From Phoronis australis (Eukaryota; Phoronida; Phoronidae), in contig NMRA01000007.1 of the NCBI GenBank assembly GCA_002633005.1, positions 243,484 to 303,053 of the forward strand: a DNA stretch of 59,570 bases, in the 5' to 3' direction. This document shows positions 24,850 to 36,706 of this stretch, one piece after another (within the stretch, counting starts at the first letter, position 1; each line of letters begins with the position of its first letter). The notes beneath the pieces are model-generated. The model was given only the letters and a program-made list of their open reading frames with translations, did no database searches and had not been told where the DNA came from. The translations under genes were made by a program, and so were the position numbers.

Positions 24850-25090
24850 AGTTCCAGTAACTCCCTAGCAGTTGGCACAACTGAGGTAGTTATGTTCAAG
24901 GTTCTTTCCCACTGCCATCTAGCAAGGCATGTACAGGCTTCACAATACCATACACAGATCAAACGAAAGTTCATTCCCAGTACATCAGTCTAATGCAAGG
25001 ATGACTTGCTCTGCTTGCTGTATCCCAGCTTCTGGTGTCAAAGCCTAGCATGCTCTTTAATCCAGCAGCAATTCAATCCCTTGAGACTAG
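24850..25090 (-). pseudogene. decayed partial duplicates of the GPATCH2 terminal exon
   Basis: Two degenerate copies follow the real last exon. In 24994-25085, GGGATACAGCAAGCAGAGC matches the exon's GGGACACAGCAAGCAAACC, and roughly 50 bp match at about 80% by eye before small deletions. In about 24850-24925, CTAGATGGCAGTGGGAAAGA matches CTGGATGGCAGTGGAATAAA. Frames are broken and the original stop TAG is TTG in the nearer copy. These look like local tandem duplications left to decay, not alternative exons. Confidence 0.65.
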
Positions 25091-25112
25091 TCTAATGCTA
25101 GAATGATACTTG

Positions 25113-25300
25113 CTAGGATGATTTGGTTTGCTTGCTGTGTCCCAGCCCCTGGCGTCGAGGCCTCAGGAATGCATGAACAGGATTCTTTATTCCACTGCCA
25201 TCCAGCCCCAGTCCATCCCCTGGTGACCAGCCCATGTTCTCCAGCATCTGTCGGCCAATATTGGATGACGGTAGCGGTGGAGCGTTGCCACCGACACAAC
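25113..25300 (-). CDS. GPATCH2: GPATCH2 terminal exon, G-patch domain
   Basis: This encodes the whole G-patch: a hydrophobic first helix around [11 protein letters not shown], the glycine series [10 protein letters not shown], then the proline-containing turn KNPVHAF and the closing RRQGLG. The stop TAG is at 25113-25115. The acceptor is a good polypyrimidine tract ending CCAACAG. The domain sits at the extreme C-terminus, as in the family. Confidence 0.92.
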
Positions 25301-28300
25301 CTGTTGGAGAAACAATGAATACGGATTGACTATAAAGCACTATATGCTGGCACAAAAATACTATATTGCCATCTTGTGATGCAGCAGATTTTAACATGCT
25401 GCAGCTATATCAGAAAACGGATTTAATATGAGCACAAGTTGTAATTTGTGACAATTCTGATGCTTCAAAGCAAATTCTAAACATTGCAATCAAGGCACTG
25501 GCTCATATGAGGGGATAAGTGCCTGTACTTTCTTAGGGGAATACTTCAGAAGAAACTAAGGAAAAACTCCCACCCCACACTGCTCAGAGCAGACTACACA
25601 TCAGGCTGTGTGGTTGCTTAGAACTGGTTAACCTTGAGTAGTAGGGGTGCCTGGTAATGAACCAAAAATTCCACAAATGCCTTTCTTTGCTCAATACCAT
25701 GTGATCACCCCTGCACTTACAGTAAACTAATCCACAGGCTGTGAACAACAGAAAAGCATGACTGCTAAGTGAGGCGTTTCACAGTAATAAAAACCTTCTT
25801 AACCAAGGGCCTGTGTAAGCTAAACGTAATTCTACTTGCGAGGGTAATTTTTCAATCATTAGAGGGGAATTTTGGGCCCAACGAAGGGAACTGCATGTGG
25901 TTTTTAAATGTTTTTTTTTCAGAGAGGAATGACGCCGATATTCTGCCCCAATAGCTAGGCATTGAGTGTACTAAGGCAGGCTTAGACAGACAGACAATTA
26001 GGAGAAAACTGGGAAAGTTGATATAATGAATGAGAATTCCAAGAAAATGCTGTGAGCATCACCGTGGTTTTCTAATTCCCTATCTCTGTCTAATGGTGTA
26101 CCTGAGTTAGACACTGAAGGAGACGGGGTTTTTCTCCGGCGTTTCACTTCACTCGAACTGGCAGCCATAGGCCATAAGGAATACTTTGTGCTAATATCTG
26201 TCTTGGACGATATGCGCGACCGGGTTGCCTGCAAGGGTAGAAAACAAAGGTTAACATATTTATACAGGGTTATTGTACAAGGTGAAAAGTATGGGATACT
26301 CAACTATAATACCCACGAGCATCAAATCACCATCATGGACTCGGCATAAACCACAGAGTTGTATGTACGAACCATATTCTGTCAATGAATGTATTGATGA
26401 CAAGTGTGGGTGTGTCATTTTGCAGTCCATAGGCGTAATTTTTGTTGATCGGCAGGATGTTGCAGTTTGTACAAATGATGGAAAATGTCCTGCAGGTGAT
26501 TCAAGCTCATGCATATGATAGCCCGTTATCCATCCATGTTTTACAGCAAGATAAACCACAAGCATGCAAAAATAACAAATCAAACTATGACGAAGACCCC
26601 GGTTTTCTGTTCTCCAAAACGGAGAAATCTGTCTCAGCTGACATGAATTTCCGTTTTTTTCCGTTTTCTAAAGTATCAAATTTCCTTTTACTATTTCTAA
26701 CTGACAAATATCATAAAAACTAATCTGGAAATGCCAAACTTAGTGCCCTCAATTATGCTGAAATGTTGTTTTATTCACAATTTGCTGCAGGCCAAGTTTA
26801 TTGTTTCTCAAAACCGAAAAAGAATGAACAGGAACTTGAACATGCCTGCTGCAAAACAATCATTGATTGGTTTTTAACCAGAAAATGTCGATTTTGATGG
26901 ATTATATTCCTAATTTTTGGTAATTAAACTCCCAAAACATGAGAATTATGGCATGTGCTATTGAAATACGGAAATTCTGTTCGAGCTCTCTAATTCCGTT
27001 ACAGAAGTTTGTTTTCCGTTATCGTGGATGCGTCTACAACTATCAGTAAAATGCTCTTGAGTATCAGAACCAAGTTTCAAAGCCTACAGAACCTGGTGCA
27101 TTATATGGGCAATTCACCTACTCCTTCCAACAAAAAACAGCTTTAGATTTATGGTGCTTATTGTTTAATATCAGTCCCATACTGTGATGACAAATTATTT
27201 CTAGGCTTTAGAACAACGAACGGGCTGTTATCTATTCCAACACACTAAGCCCAGTTCAATTTACAAATTGCTTGTCACGGCGGTTTAGTATCAGCCACCG
27301 CAGCAGAATGGCCGCCTGGGGAATCCCAGGAAATTTATTGAAACCAACTTGAATTCAAAGGACAAGGATGCAGTGAAAATGTTTTTCACAGTGCTCTTAA
27401 CCACAACATCCCCGAGTACAAGATGAATCAAAGTTTAATTGGCATCAGCAACACACTCAATTATGTTTGGAAAAGTCATTCTCAATGCTTGTCACGTTTC
27501 TCCTTTGTGTGTGTGACAAGACACATCTAGCACAGTCTACCCAGGTATATGATCCAGACCCAAGTGACAGTCTGTGTTCTTGGAATAACCTGAGTTGATG
27601 AATCCAACACAAATACCAATTCATGAATAGCCCAAATAAACAACAGGGGAAATAACTCTGCAGGCTTACCCGTCCACGGTAACGCTTTCTACTACTTCCA
27701 ATCTCTTTGTTATGCTGGAAAAAAACAACAAATTAATGTAAATAAAAAACTAACCAGAAGTAGTACCTATAAGATCAGGGTTCGCCACAACCTACTTTAA
27801 CGTGTTGCTGGGACCTATTTGCTGGCAATTGCGACACATTCAAATCAAACCAACATCTTTGAAAAGTCGCCGACATGTTAAAATGCCTCTTGGGCACATT
27901 TGAGTTTTAACGCGTAGAGAACACTACTAGGTACAGCTGTAAATGAACAATTTGTTATCTGTTTGTAATAAGTTGTCATTAGTTTTTAAATATAAGAAGT
28001 TGAATAACTGTTGTTCTTCTGTAATGCTGATCTGACTAACAAAGGAGGTACATGTGCACTTAAGATTATGCAACAGCAAGTACATCTGCACTATAAAGAA
28101 TGTCAGCCACTTCGTGATTTTGGGAAATTTATTGACATTTGTAATCAGTTGTGGAAAACATTGCAGACTGTGGCCAATGATAAGCTTAAGGAAAGTAACG
28201 AATCACGGCTGTAGTAGGCAGTCTTTAATATGCAAAGTGACTGATGCTCATAGTCTCTGGCTTACAAAATGATTTAAGAATGGCAATACAGTGACCCTAG

Positions 28301-31300
28301 GGTGAGAAAGTTGAGTTTATCCTGGCAGATCAGATTGGATAGACGACAGTGCTAAACAAATCAAATATCAGAAGCTGCCAATAGAGAGTGCAGTATTGCT
28401 TTTCCGATATATAATTGAAGACAGGAACGACACGAGTCAACTCACGATAAATGGAGGTCATGGATATTTGTTAAAAGATATCACAAGTACCCAACTGTCA
28501 CACTCCGACAAGTGCTCTATAAAAAAGTACAAACACCAATGAAAATAGGGGTAGTTTCTACACAATTCCCAGAACACAAAGACACTATTTCAAATGAAAA
28601 TATCCATACTTGATGAAATAAAAATCTGTGAGATGGTGAAATAAACTATAAAAAACAGCATCACTGACCTTATTTAGGAACTTTGCAGCACGTAGCCGGT
28701 AGCTGTTCTGCGAGTTCTTCGGCAGGTATTCAAATGAGCCTTTTAAAATTTTCTCAAAAACAGGATCTGTATCTTCTGTCTTCTGTTTATCTTTCTCCCA
28801 CCAAGGTATAATGCCTGAATGAATGCAATGGAGAGCAGTGAGAATTGTGACATAAGTGAGATAGTAAAAAACATGGTTGTCATGGGTCATCCAGAATTTT
28901 GTTATTTTTCCATGACCTACCCAGAAAATGTCTAGACTTTTCTTGGACAGAACAGAGCAGGACACCAGGAAGTAATTTTAAGGATTGCTTTGACAGCAAA
29001 ATTAATGCTACAAAAATGCATATTTTCAATATCCATAATGCTGACAGCATCGACGAATGTGTTTACAAATATCTCCCAGTTTTGGAAGTTACAAAAATAT
29101 TTCAGACTCTGAGTCTTTTAAAATTGTGTTTCTTTATTCTATTAGGTACAAAGACATGGGTGGGATGTTCTTTTAAGCCCTTTTAGCCCAAGAGCCAGCG
29201 GAATTCTTGGGTTAAAATGTTGAAAGGAAGTCCCAAATACGTTTTTATATTATAGTAAATCCCAAATACACTTTCACAGTTAACAAAATAGACAAAATTT
29301 GCAGCTTTCATGCAAAAAATCATGTTTGTGGAATTTACAGCAATCTCTGTGAAAAATCAAGGATTTTTAGGGAAAGAAACAATCACATGATTACGAACTG
29401 GGCATAATTATCTGCACATAAAAAACTGTAATCACTGAGAAATTTAAAAATAGTTAGTTTTATGGGACAACTATCAATAGTTATTTAAAGTTACGTGGTA
29501 CCTAAGAAAAATGATTAATTTTGGCCAACTTCAGAACATCGTATCTCAGACATGGCTGACCGGTTTCACATGAAACTTTCAGACGCTTCGCACACTGTTC
29601 CCCAAAACGCTGTTAAGAATTCTTCTTCAAAGGTTCCACTTTAACATGAGGGGATAGGACTTAATAAAAATTTAAATTTGCAAAGAACGAAAATGAAATG
29701 ATAATTTAGAAAACTGTAAGAGTGTATCGGACGAAATTCGGTCATGTTATTAATCCTGTTGTTTTGCTATAAATGTAGTTTTCTTTTTTGCTAAATTCTA
29801 ACAAGCAAGGCTGTGTGACCTAATTAGTGGTAGATTGGTATAAAGTCAAAAATCAAATTCTAATAAATTACTGCTTTCAGAAATATAAACTTTCAACGGG
29901 TTAAATTAAAGTCTTGTGAATATTTGCCTAAATTTACAGACTTGTCAATAGGGTTCTACGTAACTTTAAGAAAATCGATCCTTGGTAATGAAGGTATACT
30001 ATTACACTGAAGACCATTCTTTAAAGTGTACATACCTGGTATACCATAAGTTGGTCCTGATTCATGGAAGAAGTCGCTCTGTTCATCATCTCCGTCCTGC
30101 CCCTCATCAAAGGTAAATATACCATCATCGGTGTCACTACTTCCAAGTGAGCTGCTCTCTTCTCTGCAATAACACACAGTAAGATGAAGGCATGTCAACG
30201 TAACAAAACAATGTAAACAACATGGTCAAACACAGCAATTTTGAATGTTTTTGGTGTAATCTAACATTTTTTATATGTTTTAATACAAAACACCATGATC
30301 ACTTAAAAAAGTATATTGAGCAATGTTTATGTAATATGGCAAATTAGATTGGGACATATCATTTCACACAATATTGAGTGTCGATGGTTTCAATCGATTT
30401 AATTTTGCAAAGTTTACAAAAAATTGAGAATTGATTTAGGGTAATATAACATTTCTTGTTTTCTATGGAGCTCAAAGGTGTTATTTTTGGCATAATCAAC
30501 CACTTCATGACTATTTTGCAGTACTTCAAACTTAGTAAGTCATTTATGACCGATTGATGAAGCACTGAATAGGACTTTAAGGAAGAGAATAATAATGTTC
30601 ATCAAGCAATTGAAACTCTATGATATTAAGCAATAGAGGACTGTTAAGTACATAACATGACCCACTTGCAAATGAAACGGTGCAGCGAAATAATAATATT
30701 CATTCGCACACACGCTCATTTCTAGGTCAATTAGATTAGAGCAAATATACCATCACAGGTTCTGGTCTGTTTTTTTCTCAAAAATTGATGTGCTAGTATG
30801 GTATTTTTTAGTTGTCCATATTCTTTGCAAGAAAAATTCATTTGATGTCATTTGAAATGGTTCTTTATCTTTCTTTCTTAAATTTTGACCCACAAGGTCA
30901 TCTGATGCATGCTCAGATGGGTTGGGATCTCTTTTTACCCAACTCCATCCAATGTAAGCTTTGAAGCGCAGGTCTGAAAATGAGTTGGGCTCTGAGCAGA
31001 ACCAGTTATGCTATTTTTTTCAGCCTTACCTATACAATTACTTATGAGCAAAAATACAACAACGAATCAAAGAAAATTTGGAAGGCATTGAAAATCGAAT
31101 GGTGCAATTCACACAAAGATGCAAAGACTAGTGCCCTATCTTAGTGGCAGTAGTTAATAATTATACACTACCTTTGGCCACATAACCTGTTCCATTGTTC
31201 ATTGAGCTGTAATTATTGAACAATGCTTTTGACCAAATTTATCCAGCGGACTATGCTTGGAGTATTTTTAAAGTCCACTCATGAGAAATTTAACACATTC

Positions 31301-32625
31301 AACAAAGTTTGCACAATAGAGCTACAGTGCAATGGATGTAATTTTAGAAAAATCATTAAAGATTATGCATTTAGGTGAATCAAGATGATTAGTATGGTGG
31401 CAGCACAATACAGCATATCTTTTTATTTTCCCACGCCTTCTCTTTACTGAAAGAATTATCCGTACAGTTTGTTAAAGACAGTTATTCATTTGATACTGAC
31501 ATTGCTCTGTCATAAGACAGAGCCCTCAATGCCATGCCTTGATATTGGGGTTGAAATTTCGGCGCCACTCCCTACGAAAAATATTTAAAAATCAGGCAAA
31601 ATTCCCCTCGTCAAGTTCAAAAACTTCCCTCCAGTGACTGAAAATTCCCTCAAAGTTTAAATCACTTCAGCAAACTTTTAAGGCTTGGCTACTTGAGGCA
31701 TCGCCAATGAAGGGTAGCACAGGTGGTGACGAGAAAAGAGAATTTTCCCGCCACCAAACCCCCCCCTCTCGGAAGGTACAAGAACCTTTACATTCACCTG
31801 AGCGAAGGCCCGCGAGAGCAGGTCGCAGAAAAAAATTGGGCGATGTCCTTTTACAGTAACTATAAAATGAAGTCTACTGATACAGCCACAGTAACTCCCA
31901 GTAGCCACAATAAGCCACTTACTCCTGTTCTTGTTGACAGTCCATTGTAGACGCTCCACTATGGGGATCCTGCATGGTGACATCACGACCCATCGGTCGC
32001 TTTCTCGATGTATTTGATGGCGTTAACACACCACACATTGGACTGTCTTTGACTTGCGCCGGGTTACGGGACTTTGTTCGGCGGTGTTTAGGTCTTGCAC
32101 CATGTGCTACAACCTCGGCCACTGGTTCCGGGTCAACTGCCATTTGCTTGAACTTCCGTCTCCGTCTCTGCCTCATTGGTGAAAATGTCTCATTTACAGA
32201 ATCGGACTCGTGCAGTGAAAGATTGTTTAAAACGGGCAGCGAACAAGTAGACAATCGTTTTGTCACAAGAATATCATCGGAATCACTGTGTAAAGCTATG
32301 CTATCAAAGTAGTCTTTTACAGCCTCATCAAAGCTACTCTGTGACGCTTCACTCTTGTTGCCATGTTCTGTCATTGAACTGCCTGGGTTCGACGCACTTC
32401 GTCTCTTCAACACCCTTCGTTTCCTAGTCTGCCGTCTTAACATGTGGTCCAGCACCATGTCACTGCTGCGTGCCTTAGACGACTCATCCAGTGCGCTAGA
32501 CAAGTCCTGAACGAGTTTCTCCATATTCACAAAACCATATGACGTGACAACTTGAAGACTTCCAAACTGATCGACGATCGTACTCTCGATAGCTCTGTTT
32601 TCCATGGGGAGAGAATATTCACGTC
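25113..32625 (-). CDS. GPATCH2: GPATCH2, G-patch domain-containing nuclear protein (six exons)
   Basis: Exons, in transcript order: 31923-32625 (first in-frame ATG at 32605), 30036-30163, 28669-28814, 27670-27714, 26102-26228, 25113-25300. All junctions are GT-AG and phases agree, giving 438 residues from that ATG, somewhat shorter than the human protein of about 528. Conserved landmarks in order: [28 protein letters not shown], a basic run before [32 protein letters not shown], and a C-terminal G-patch, [18 protein letters not shown], then GIKNP and RRQGLG. G-patch proteins typically bind and activate DEAH-box RNA helicases; human GPATCH2 has been linked to DHX15, so a nuclear RNA-processing role is inferred. 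Frame is open upstream of the ATG through the splice acceptor, so one more coding 5' exon may exist. Confidence 0.9.
31923..32625 (-). CDS. GPATCH2: GPATCH2 large N-terminal exon
   Basis: A serine- and lysine/arginine-rich, probably disordered exon of 703 bp. It carries the conserved MEKLVQDL helix, several basic clusters that could act as nuclear localisation signals ([20 protein letters not shown]), and a donor GTAAGT after an acidic QEQE. A start at 32605 (MENRAIEST) or at the later MEKLVQDL are both possible. Confidence 0.85.
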
Positions 32626-32629
32626 CTAC

Positions 32630-33175
32630 AAAGATCAAACATAACATGGGCACTTTTCAAAGAATACCGTATTATGTCAATTGAGATAACTCATCATGCA
32701 ATTCAAACAAAGGAACTTGTTTCAAATCGTTAAAAGTTTTATGTAGTTTAGTATCAGAAAAACTAATTTCTGAGCAAACTTTGCTTCGGCAAATCTGTCA
32801 TCATATCCAGAAACATGTCGCAAGAAATTTAGGAAGTGGGCCATGTGCGTGTCATTAGCGCACCGACAGAGTTTTCTTTGTAAAAGCGGAATAACAACAC
32901 AAAAACGAATTTGCAAGAGTAACGGGCACAGTGAGAGTCAGTTGACACCCAGATTTTGCATGCACTCCATCCATTTGTTAGCTCAACATGTTGACAAAAG
33001 TTTCATGATGAGGTGACAAGCAGAAATATCCCGAATGTGTGAAATTTCTAGGTCTATATAAAATTAACATGTGCCCATTTCCAGACTTCATACAACTACC
33101 TAGCTATCATGACGAACAGTAGCTTTTGTGCAAAACTGTATATACTAAATGTATATTCCCTGGCTGGCTAGCTTT
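32630..33175. other. intron or 5' flank of GPATCH2, nothing further recognised
   Basis: No additional exon can be chosen with confidence between the large exon and the transposon at 33.2 kb. Confidence 0.4.
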
Positions 33176-34083
33176 TAGACAGTGACCACCATATCTGGCT
33201 AGACCCAGTAAAGACGGTGAAGCTCCTGTAGGAAGCTTTCCAGTGAATTATGCCTCACACTGATTAAAACATCAGTCACGTTGTTATGAGCACCTTTTGC
33301 TCATAGACGGACACCTTAGAAGGTCGTCAATGCTTTTAAATCCTTTCAACTGGAACTTTTTCTTCAAGCAGTCACTCGTTCAGTTCCCAAAATCGTGAAC
33401 TCACCATTTTTATACTGCGCACGCTCCAATTTTTACCGCGCTCGCTAGGTGATGTGACTTTATGACCTCAATCTTTAAATAGGCCAAAGGTGAGTCATTG
33501 CGGTCTTGTCAGTCAAATGTTCGTTTCCAAAATGCCACCACTGCTTGTCTTTAATTGGTGTTACTTGAAACTGATTGTATTTCAATGAATTATTGTTTGT
33601 ATTCGATAAAAATGTTGATATGACATTTAATAGTCTTTGTGCACATATTTGACATTTTAATGTTTAACAACACGGCAAATGCATGGCTGGTTCCCGGCAG
33701 CACGTACGCAGAGGGCGGGGAATTCAGCTTTCAAAGTTCGCTGGTAGGACCGCAACTTCTGACCTTCGGCCTGGTTAAAAGAATGAGGTCATATCTCTTG
33801 GCGTGCGACGAGTGAAAATGGTGAGTTCACGATTTTGGGAACTGAAACAGGGACTGCTCAAAGAAAAAGTTTGATAACGGGAGTATTTGTTACAGTTGGA
33901 AGGAATTAAATAAATCGACAACCTCCTAAGATGTTCCTCTATGCGCAAAAGGTATTTATAACGTGACTTTGACGTATTAGTCAGTGCGAGGCATAATTTG
34001 TCGAAAAAGCTTCCGTCGTATGGAGCGCCTGTAGGAGCTGCATCGCCTCTGGTCGGGCCAACAGAGGCGATGATCACTGCCTA
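33176..34083. mobile_element. MULE-like foldback element, copy 2
   Basis: A 908-bp copy in the opposite orientation to copy 1. The right end is well kept (complement of TAGGCAGTGATCATCG, ending 34083). The left end, TAGACAGTGACCACC, and its arm are eroded, and no target duplication remains. It is older than copy 1 by appearance and lies just upstream of GPATCH2. Confidence 0.78.
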
Positions 34084-34429
34084 ACACGTTCCTCAACCTC
34101 TAATCTATGACAATGGCAATAAAACATGTTTTCAGTTTACAGTTAAGAGATAAAGCACATAAAATTCCATTGCCTGAGCGCAGAAAGAAAAATCAGAGGA
34201 AGGTCTAGCACAGATTTTCGATCATTTAGGTGCCACTGCCAGGATCGGTGAACATTTGGATATCGCCCAGTCGGCCCCAGAAAGGCATCCACTGAATCCA
34301 GTCGAATATTTGACACAACTACAAACAGAATCAAGCATTATATATATCTGCAATCAGGATTAAAATCAAGACTGAAATCTGATTATAGCTTACAGCAAAC
34401 AACTGCACTGCTAACCTTAATAAACAAAG

Positions 34430-34675
34430 TTACGCAATCGGACCGCCAGAATGACACATGTTTTCTTCACTTTCGGGCAAGAAAGCAACATTTCTTCCTC
34501 CATGTTTGTTTTCCAATGATCGGCTAATTCCGTGAAACCCCCCATATACACGAACTGTCGGTTGCACGGAAACAGTCGGGCGGTCACGGATACAAGCGGA
34601 GAGTTAGTCACATGACAAAACAAACAAAAATGGCTTTCGATCTGAGGACTCCGAAACACGGCAGTGAACAAAGGT
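34430..34675 (-). promoter_or_regulatory. candidate GPATCH2 first exon / promoter region
   Basis: This stretch is locally richer in CpG (around 34550-34600) than its surroundings. On the minus strand it holds an open frame starting MGGFTELADHW, and a possible donor C|GTAACT at about 34431 whose phase would fit the GPATCH2 acceptor at 32625. This is suggestive only; the frame has no recognised homology. Confidence 0.2.
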
Positions 34676-34679
34676 AAAT

Positions 34680-36174
34680 ATTAAACATGTTCTAGTCAAT
34701 TACAGTTAATATAAACATTCACATTTTGCTAAAATAACTGTTTTGAAGAAATTTTATAATAAACAAGAAAATATAGAAGAGGTTTTGTATCTAAAATCGC
34801 CTTTACAGTGCCCGGTTGCCAATAGTTACGACAGACGCCCGGTCATCACATGTTCTGGTGGGCTGAAAACAGATGCTGACTGAGTCAAAACAGTGAAAAT
34901 GATTCTGAAATTGAACGGATTTTGAAGACACAACATATTCTGATCAAAAACTGTATAAAATTTTGTATAAACACCTCTGAACAACTTAGTTTTTTCCCAA
35001 AAGGACAGTCGAGATCGCACGGTGGGAACCGTAGCTGTTGTGATCATTAGCCCCTTCACTGAAAACCAAAGACACCTTCGAACTAAAATAAAAAAACATA
35101 GTAGTTTGGTTACCAACCATTTCTTCTGTTGGTAAATATAGGTCAGACCAGTGTATTGAATTTCTTCCGCGGTTGGGAATGTCCACCTTTTACACACAAA
35201 GCATTAACAGTCAAGCAACTGATTTTTGTGGTCAAGTGTAGAAAAAATGCCGAAAAACGGTCAAACAACTCAGTGTAGTCAAGTGAAGAAAAATACTGGC
35301 AGCATGCCAATAATGATGTCTTATTTTTTTCTCATAATGGTGTAAGTGGCTAAAAGTTCCTGATCTTAGTTGACAACTGGAGGTGCTAGTTTAATCATTG
35401 TAGGGAAATAATTATCTATACTTCGTCGATAGCAACCAGGTTATTGTTGCTTGGGCATCTGCGGATCAAAATGACCACTTTCAAAGTAAAATAAAATAAA
35501 GTAAATATAAGTTCCATTCTGAGGACAGCAGAACCTTAGAAAACATGAAGTGTTTGTGTTAGGCTTGCCTTATTGCATGACTTGATATTTTGTGAGTGTC
35601 CCAATCCGATCCTATGTAATAGTCATATTATCAATATGGTCCATGTAATAGTCATATTACCTAATCACTGTAATTAATATAAATTAACATTTTCAAACAT
35701 AGATTTAAATGAATCCAGGTATAGTGTTGAAGAAATCCATTGAGCTGTTTTACCGCTGTTGCCTTCTGAAATTAACCACATCATAATATTGATTGATAGG
35801 TTTTATTAATTAATTATTTACATACTTAATTAGAAAATTTAGAGGTCATTTTGCATGAGGAAAAATGTTCCTTTCTTCAAGTTATAAACTGTCACCATGA
35901 TGAGTTTGGAACACAGCAATAAACCTGCCATGACATTGCTTTCAGAAAAAAAACAAAAAACACACTTATGCGGTAAGCTTTGTTTACAGTCTTGTGCGCT
36001 AAGCTTTGTTTACTTGTGCAGTAAGCTACGTTCACAGTGAATCTGTGGGAGGATATGAGGTATCTGGTATATAGTACAGAGCATGTGTCTTTGGACAATT
36101 GTTCTTTCACTAAATAGCTTAAGCCGTGCTGCGAGTTTGCTGTTCATTTGCTGAATCTACATTATGCAATAGCC
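34680..36174. other. intergenic, nothing recognised
   Basis: Overlapping short minus-strand frames at 34826-35197 lack domains and consistent splice boundaries. The rest is AT-rich. Confidence 0.35.
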
Positions 36175-36263
36175 TGATATAATGTGCCCGTATTTTGAGA
36201 ACCAGTTTGATGCCCATTATTTAGTGGAGAAAACTGGTTCTCAAAATTTGGGCACGTTATATC
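36175..36263. mobile_element. mini-palindromic MITE, copy 2
   Basis: Ends TGATATAATGTGCCCG and GGGCACGTTATATC are complementary. The whole unit (about 89 bp) can fold on itself through TTTTGAGAACCAGTTT and AAAACTGGTTCTCAAAA. It is related to 9096-9176. Confidence 0.72.
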
Positions 36264-36541
36264 CGACCACTACCTCTACATAGTGCTTTTGTTATGTTAC
36301 AATACCCTCTGTATTTTCACGTCCATGGTACAACAGATAATCTTATCCAAAGTATATAGGAGTGGATATGAAATTAAGTGGTCCAACCTGCATTTGGTAA
36401 AATGTCGCCTGATGAGCTATAGCAAAGGCAACGTTTTTTGTATTGAGCGATAGCGTATGAATATCAATTACCTGTGGAGAAAAAATGTATTGTGAAATCT
36501 AGATATGCTGCTATATATTGATGATAAAGCTATCTATGGGG

Positions 36542-36640
36542 GAATCCACGGGCTGTCCAAAACAGTACATCCCATAATGCTATTTCAGAATCCACGGGCT
36601 GTCCAAAACTGTCAGGTGCATCCCATAATGCTTTTTCAGA
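36542..36640 (+). promoter_or_regulatory. tandemly duplicated promoter-like segment with CATCCCATAATGC sites
   Basis: A unit of about 46-51 bp (AATCCACGGGCTGTCCAAAA through CATCCCATAATGC and TTCAG) occurs twice head-to-tail. TACATCCCATAATGC resembles the ZNF143/SBF-type site ACTACANNTCCCATNATGC. It ends roughly 70 bp before the likely start of the small plus-strand gene. The binding factor is inferred from motif resemblance only. Confidence 0.4.
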
Positions 36641-36706
36641 ATCCCTAACTATTCCCGCTCGCATCCAGTCATTCCCAGGAGTTACGTGCCAGAATGGAAG
36701 ACGGAC

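Noticed and set aside
34826-35197. Overlapping minus-strand frames upstream of GPATCH2
   Set aside because: No domain, no consistent exon boundaries with GPATCH2 phases, and ordinary AT-rich composition.
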